64,000 nucleotides of DNA from assembly GCA_947650915.1 (NCBI GenBank), contig CANSWY010000002.1, positions 62,001-126,000 of the forward strand, written 5' to 3'. The position numbers were made by a program, and so were the translations under genes. Shown one piece after another: positions 59,833-64,000 of this stretch (position 1 is the stretch's first letter; every line of letters begins with the position of its first letter). The notes beneath the pieces are model-generated. The model worked only from the letters and a program-made list of their open reading frames with translations. It did not search any database and was not told where the DNA came from. Source of the stretch: an uncultured Eggerthellaceae bacterium (GTDB lineage: Bacteria > Actinomycetota > Coriobacteriia > Coriobacteriales > Eggerthellaceae).

Positions 59833-61371
59833 TCAGCTCAAGAGGAAGGCTTCCGCCCAGTCCAGGAGCTCTTCCACCGTGTCCTTCGTGGGCGCTTCAG
59901 CATAGATGCGCACCAGCGGTTCGGTGCCGGACTTGCGCATCATCACCCAGGAACCGTCTTCGCGCATGAACTTGACGCCATCCCGCGCATCTTTGCCGGC
60001 CACGGTCATGCCACAGATCTTCTCCGGCTGCTTGCTGCCCGTCAGCACCGCGTCTGCGCGCACCTCATCATCCGGGCTCAGGCGCAGGCCACGACGCGAG
60101 AATTCGAACGTGCCGTACTTTCCATTCGCGGCATCCACCAGCTGGCCCAAGTCCTTGCCCTCTTTCGCCATCATCTCCGTGAGCAGGAGCGCCATCAGAA
60201 GGCCGTCGCGCTCCTTCACGTGACCGGGAAGCCCGATGCCACCGGACTCTTCACCGCCCACCAGCACGCCGCCCTTCTCCATCTCGCCATAGATCCACTT
60301 GAAGCCCACCGGCGTGGTGACATATTCCAGCCCCAGCGCTTCGCACGCGTTCGCCAGCTGCTGGGATGCCGTGACCGTGGACACCACGCGACGCTCCAGC
60401 AGCCCACGGCGCGCCAGATTCTCCGTGACCAGCGTGATGATGCGATGCGGATTGACGAAACGCCCCTGCGCATCCGCCGCGCTGATGCGATCAGCGTCCC
60501 CGTCATTGATGAAGAGCGCGTCGTAACCCAGCTCCTTTTCGCGCGCGATGCCTTCATCCACCCAGGGCTGGATGGGTTCCGGATGCAGTCCTGCGAACGT
60601 AGGATCTTCGACGTTGTGCAGCTCTTCCACCGTGACGTCCATGCTGCGCAGGAGATCTGCCAGGTAGCGCCTGCCCGCGCCGAACAAGGGATCGAGCACC
60701 ACGCGCAGACCAGCCGCGCGGATGGCGTCCGCGTCCACCAGCTGGCGAAGGGCATCCAGGTACAGCGGCATGAGATCTTGCACCTGCACCGGCTTCGTCT
60801 CAGCCGGCTCCTCCGCTGTCAAACTGGCCAGGCTGCGGCCTTCCGCCAGCGCGTTTTGGATGTCCGGCACCTGAAGATCGGCCAGGTGCGCCACTGCTGG
60901 ATCAGCGAAACCGCCCGCCTCCGTCTCAGCGATGACGCCTTCCACGATGTCCGTGAAATCCGCCGGGCTGGCTCCGCCATCCGCCATGCGCAGCTTCACG
61001 CCCAGATACTCCGCCGGGTTGTGGCTGCTGGTGAGCATGACGCCGCCCACCGCGGCGCTGTCATGCGCCACCGACCAGCAGAGCGCGGGCGTGGGGCAAT
61101 AATCCTTCGTGAGGATGACGTTGAAGCCGTGCTCGGCCGCCACTTGCGCGGCCAGGGCGGCATAGGCATGCGCGTCTTGGCGGCAATCGTGACCCACGTA
61201 CAGCGTGCCCGGATCCTCCGGCGCCGCGCCTTCGTCGACCGCCGCAGCCTTGAACACGCGCGCCGCGGCATCCACAGCTTTGACCAGGTTCGCACAGGTG
61301 AAATCCTCACCAATGATGGCCCGCCAACCGTCGGTGCCGAAATGGATGGAAGAGGTTCGGGTGTCAGACAT
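59833..61371 (-). CDS. Phosphohexomutase (phosphoglucomutase/phosphomannomutase family)
   Basis: This 512-residue alpha-D-phosphohexomutase interconverts hexose 1- and 6-phosphates. The phosphoserine loop is TSSHNPAEY (about 120), the magnesium loop DGDADRIS (about 300), the sugar loop GGEESGGIG (about 385) and the phosphate loop RKSGTEPLVR (about 485). Sugar specificity is not clear; GEESGG favours glucose. The ATG at 61371 follows AAAGGCG; the longer frame runs through repeat A18. It may feed cell-envelope sugars. Confidence 0.92.
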   Translation of the reverse strand: MSDTRTSSIHFGTDGWRAIIGEDFTCANLVKAVDAAARVFKAAAVDEGAAPEDPGTLYVGHDCRQDAHAYAALAAQVAAEHGFNVILTKDYCPTPALCWSVAHDSAAVGGVMLTSSHNPAEYLGVKLRMADGGASPADFTDIVEGVIAETEAGGFADPAVAHLADLQVPDIQNALAEGRSLASLTAEEPAETKPVQVQDLMPLYLDALRQLVDADAIRAAGLRVVLDPLFGAGRRYLADLLRSMDVTVEELHNVEDPTFAGLHPEPIQPWVDEGIAREKELGYDALFINDGDADRISAADAQGRFVNPHRIITLVTENLARRGLLERRVVSTVTASQQLANACEALGLEYVTTPVGFKWIYGEMEKGGVLVGGEESGGIGLPGHVKERDGLLMALLLTEMMAKEGKDLGQLVDAANGKYGTFEFSRRGLRLSPDDEVRADAVLTGSKQPEKICGMTVAGKDARDGVKFMREDGSWVMMRKSGTEPLVRIYAEAPTKDTVEELLDWAEAFLLS

Positions 61372-61473
61372 GGAGCGCCTTTCGTCAGGATGCCAGCTGT
61401 TCGATTCGCTGCGCCGATTATACGGCGTAGCGGACCCCGCGCGCACCAGCACCTGATGTGCCCCCCCCGCGAA

Positions 61474-61662
61474 GATGTGCAAAAGGGACGTTCCAAATTG
61501 CACAGAGGGATCGACTTTCCGGATGTGCAAAAGGGACGTTCCAAATCGCACATAGGAAAAGAGAGACTGTGCTGAGAGGCTTCTTCTATGTGCAATTTGG
61601 GACGTCCCTTTTGCACATCCAGGCAACCCCGCAGGTGCGATTTGGGATATTCCTTTCGCATG
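61474..61662 (+). repeat. Family A element A18 (four arms, divergent position)
   Basis: Arm 1 at 61474, core 61522-61619, fourth arm to 61662 with spacer GGCAACCCCGCAGG. It is the only copy between divergent genes (phosphohexomutase and menE-menC). A further GATGTGC remnant precedes it. Of the 547-base gap (61372-61918), 61663-61865 has lower GC and no gene. Confidence 0.92.
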
Positions 61663-61865
61663 TACGGGCGACAGGGGGGGTCACGCGCTCATGCGCTCCG
61701 TTGTGGTCTGCTCGAAAAAAAGTCACAAGATAATGTGGAATCCCGCAGAAAAACCGTTTCGCAGGCGTTACTATGTCTTTGGCTGCGGGCAAACGACCAT
61801 CAAACCTCCTCCGCCCGCTGCATTCACTGCATCCATAGAACACAAACGCACCGCATAGGGAACGA

Positions 61866-61922
61866 ATGACCGCAGCTGCTTCGCTTGATCATATCGGGGA
61901 CAGGACGCGTGCGCCCCGATGA
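61866..61922 (+). CDS. Possible 18-residue leader peptide coupled to menE-menC
   Basis: ATG at 61866 follows AGGGA at about four bases. The frame encodes MTAAASLDHIGDRTRAPR and stops at TGA (61920-61922). That TGA overlaps the menE-menC ATG as ATGA. menE-menC itself has no close ribosome-binding site, so reinitiation after this small frame is plausible. The residues do not resemble a known attenuator peptide. It could instead mark a true longer start with a sequencing frameshift. Confidence 0.35.
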   Translation: MTAAASLDHIGDRTRAPR

Positions 61923-64000
61923 TAGACGTCTTCGAAAGCACCGCTCGCACCACGCCGGACGCCATCTTCTTCACCTTCATCGCTGACGACGGCACGCATC
62001 TTCCTTACACGTATCAGCAAGCGCGCTTGGTCTCCGCTGCGCTGGCGCGCCGCATCCGAAAACTGGGCGTGCGTCCGGGCGAACTGGTGGTGGCGGACCT
62101 GCCGAACTGCCCGGAGTTCATCTTCCTGACGCTGGCCGCCGCCTACGGCGACTTCACGCTGGTCACGCTCAAGCATTCCCTCACCAAGACGGAGAAACTC
62201 TCGCGCGTGTTGGAACTGGAACGGGACGGATTGCGCATCGGCCTGCAAGTGGACGCTGCGCGCGTCCGTGACTTGATGCCGAACGCGCGCACATTGCCAC
62301 CGGGGAACACTGAAGACGAGGCCGCGCAGATCGTGGAGGGCATTTTCGAATCGGCAACCCGCGCGCGCTCCATCATGGGCGAACAGCAGGACATCGTTGA
62401 CGACACCGTCCACTTCGCTGAACGCGCCGCGCACATCTTCGACGGCTCCGCCCGCGCGAACATCCTGTTCACGAAAGGCACCGCGCCGTCCGCGAAGACG
62501 CGCGCCGTGCCGCTCACCTGGGCACAGCTCACCGGCGCGTCCGCGCGCGCGAACCGATCGCTGGCCGAGCACGGCGGCCATCTCTGGCAGGAGAAGCTGC
62601 CGCTCTCCGGAACTGGTCGCAGCGGCAACCCAACCAGCCTGCACAGCGCGAACGCGCAGTCCGCGCCAGAGATCACGTGGCAATGCGTGCTGCCGCTCTG
62701 CCACATTTCCGGCTTCCAGATCCTGGTGAGGTCCGTCATCGGCCGCACGCCGCTTTTGGTGTATGAACGCTTCGACGCAGAAGCCGTGCTGAACGACGCG
62801 GAAGCTGAACAGGTCACGCACATTACCGTGTCCGACCGCATGATGCAGGACCTGCTCACCGTGGAAGAATGGCGCAGCGACATCCAACCGCACGCGATCA
62901 GCCGCCTGGCCGCATACCAGTGCATCCTTCTGGCCGGCCACAAGCTGAACCCGCGCACGGTGGGCCGCGGCCTTGACGTGGGCGCGCGCATGTTCGCCAG
63001 TTACGGCATGCCAGAAACCTCCAGCTTCATCGCCACGTCCCTCATCACGCCTGATTTCCGTGGCGGTTTGCGCCTCATGGATGGCTACACCGCGCACATC
63101 GTTGACCCCGACGAATCCGGCTTCGGTCGTTTGGCCGTGCAAGGCCCGGGCGTGTTCGATGGCTACCTGAACTCATCCACCGCATTCACGGTGGACCATT
63201 ATTTCATCACCGGTGATGTTGCCGCGCTCTATGAAGGCTGCATCTATGTGCGCAACCGCACTGCCAACCAGTTCGAAAGCGCCGGAGAAACGGTGTATCC
63301 CGAAGAAGTGGCGGACGTGTTGCGACACGTGCCCGGCGTCAGCGGCGCGCACGTGTTCGGCGTGCCGGACGCGAAGAAGGGCCGGCGTCCGGTGGCCATC
63401 GTGGAGCGGGAGGACCCCACGCTCACGCCTGAGGTGGTGGAAGACACCGCGTATCTTTGGATGGGCGGCCGCAGCCAGCTGGACGGCGTGGTGGTGGTGG
63501 ACCAGCTGCCACGGCGCGAGGACGGCAAGGTGGACCGCGAACGCACTGAAGAGCTGTTCAAGAACCGCCTGCAGGTGGCGAAGGTGGTGCTGCACCACGT
63601 GCGCATCCCGTTCATCCACCCGCTGCAGACAGCGTTGGGCACCCTGCACGAACGGGACACCGTCATCGTGGAAGTGGTGGACGCGCTGGGCCGCACGGGG
63701 CTGGGCGAATGCGTGGCGTTCGGCGAAGGCTACGGACTGGCCGAAACGCTGCCGGATGACGTGGCCTGGATGCGGGACGTGCTGGTGCCCGCCATCAAGG
63801 ACCGGGTGTTCCTGCACCCGCGCGAAGCGGCCGAACTGGTGGCCGCGCTGCCCGGCGCGGACGCGCACCCCATGGCATCCAGCGCCGTGGACAACGCCCT
63901 CTGGGACCTGTTCGGACAAGCCACCGAACGGCCGCTCTGGCAGCTCATCGGCGAAGAGTACCGCCAGATTTGGGCGGACGCGGGGCGGCTGGACGAATAC
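61919..64000 (+). CDS. MenE-MenC fusion: OSB-CoA ligase plus o-succinylbenzoate synthase (3' end outside window)
   Basis: The open frame reaches the window end (694 codons). Residues 1 to about 545 are an ANL-family acyl-CoA ligase of the MenE type: SYGMPETSSF, FITGDVAALYEG, GETVYPEEVADVL and LPRREDGKVDRE are present, with MenE-like LPLCHISGFQILVRS. The P-loop is degenerate (ILFTKGTAPSAKTRA rather than TSGTTGxPKA). From about 555 comes an enolase-superfamily N-terminal domain (RIPFIHPLQTALGT, GLGECVAFGEGYGL, ASSAVDNALWDL) as in MenC. Both steps lie next to each other in menaquinone synthesis, so a two-step enzyme is plausible. The ATG overlaps the leader frame. Confidence 0.8.
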   Translation, partial: MIDVFESTARTTPDAIFFTFIADDGTHLPYTYQQARLVSAALARRIRKLGVRPGELVVADLPNCPEFIFLTLAAAYGDFTLVTLKHSLTKTEKLSRVLELERDGLRIGLQVDAARVRDLMPNARTLPPGNTEDEAAQIVEGIFESATRARSIMGEQQDIVDDTVHFAERAAHIFDGSARANILFTKGTAPSAKTRAVPLTWAQLTGASARANRSLAEHGGHLWQEKLPLSGTGRSGNPTSLHSANAQSAPEITWQCVLPLCHISGFQILVRSVIGRTPLLVYERFDAEAVLNDAEAEQVTHITVSDRMMQDLLTVEEWRSDIQPHAISRLAAYQCILLAGHKLNPRTVGRGLDVGARMFASYGMPETSSFIATSLITPDFRGGLRLMDGYTAHIVDPDESGFGRLAVQGPGVFDGYLNSSTAFTVDHYFITGDVAALYEGCIYVRNRTANQFESAGETVYPEEVADVLRHVPGVSGAHVFGVPDAKKGRRPVAIVEREDPTLTPEVVEDTAYLWMGGRSQLDGVVVVDQLPRREDGKVDRERTEELFKNRLQVAKVVLHHVRIPFIHPLQTALGTLHERDTVIVEVVDALGRTGLGECVAFGEGYGLAETLPDDVAWMRDVLVPAIKDRVFLHPREAAELVAALPGADAHPMASSAVDNALWDLFGQATERPLWQLIGEEYRQIWADAGRLDEY

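Noticed and set aside
723-61662. Family A copies as a CRISPR array
   Set aside because: The repeats are inverted pairs spread over the whole window between genes, without regular spacers or cas genes.
61889-63142. 417-codon minus-strand frame over menE-menC
   Set aside because: Mirror frame of the plus-strand fusion, which has clear ligase and enolase-type motifs and continues past the window end.

Overview
The window looks like a chromosomal segment of a high-GC, anaerobic or micro-aerobic actinobacterium, most likely a member of the Coriobacteriia (Eggerthellaceae-like). The reasons are the GC-rich codons, rubrerythrin, type III glutamine synthetase, cytochrome bd, a menaquinone-type MenE-MenC gene, a TrpR-related YerC protein, LPXTG surface proteins and an oxalate-type CoA-transferase. 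The taxonomic call is inference; there is no rRNA here. I saw no tRNA, CRISPR array, prophage or transposase gene.

Layout. 1-6 kb: engB, guaB, rubrerythrin, an M18 aminopeptidase, a 388-bp gene-free stretch holding five consecutive hairpins with C-rich loops (candidate small RNA or leader), and a Nudix hydrolase. 6-16 kb: yerC-cimA, ilvE, a NimA-like flavoprotein, an MFS transporter, glnN (GSIII), an unusual purF and a SpoU methyltransferase. 16-18.7 kb: a DUF4143 AAA+ ATPase cassette flanked by 43-bp direct repeats, then the rplM-rpsI operon with terminators, a promoter and a long leader. 18.7-26 kb: a CmpB-type membrane protein, a HAD hydrolase, hom, lysA, and a MoaE-like protein overlapping a lipoprotein serpin. 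26-35 kb: purL, a small membrane protein, purC and dinG. 35-45 kb: a HIRAN-like protein, an OmpR-type two-component pair, a Tat-exported protein, a TauE/SafE permease, a glycosyltransferase, a Pro/Gln-rich membrane protein and a LytS-type kinase. 45-52.5 kb: purB, a membrane-anchored protein, cydAB and frc. 53-59.5 kb: a two-gene surface operon, made of a 1841-residue secreted protein with a dockerin and an apparently dead M60-like peptidase domain, followed by an LPXTG protein whose ectodomain resembles a cohesin. 59.8-64 kb: a phosphohexomutase, then a MenE-MenC fusion that runs off the window end.

The most striking structure is repetitive. Eighteen intergenic loci carry a palindromic element (family A; 97-nt core hairpin, up to about 190 nt with four arms), on average one per 3.5 kb. 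All but one lie just after a stop codon, several overlap the stop codon itself, and the arms show compensatory changes and an orientation-specific G:U pair. Three further repeat families (B, C/C-prime, D) share the same intergenic space, and one copy of B lies in frame inside purL. The repeats also extend open frames upstream of true starts, so starts here were set from ribosome-binding sites and family alignments.

Functionally the window is mostly housekeeping. It covers purine synthesis (purF, purL, purC, purB, guaB, all separated), branched-chain and aspartate-family amino acids (cimA, ilvE, hom, lysA), nitrogen assimilation, translation and ribosome assembly, respiration and quinone synthesis. 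A surface/secreted layer (serpin, dockerin/cohesin-like pair, Tat protein) suggests life in contact with a host or a community.
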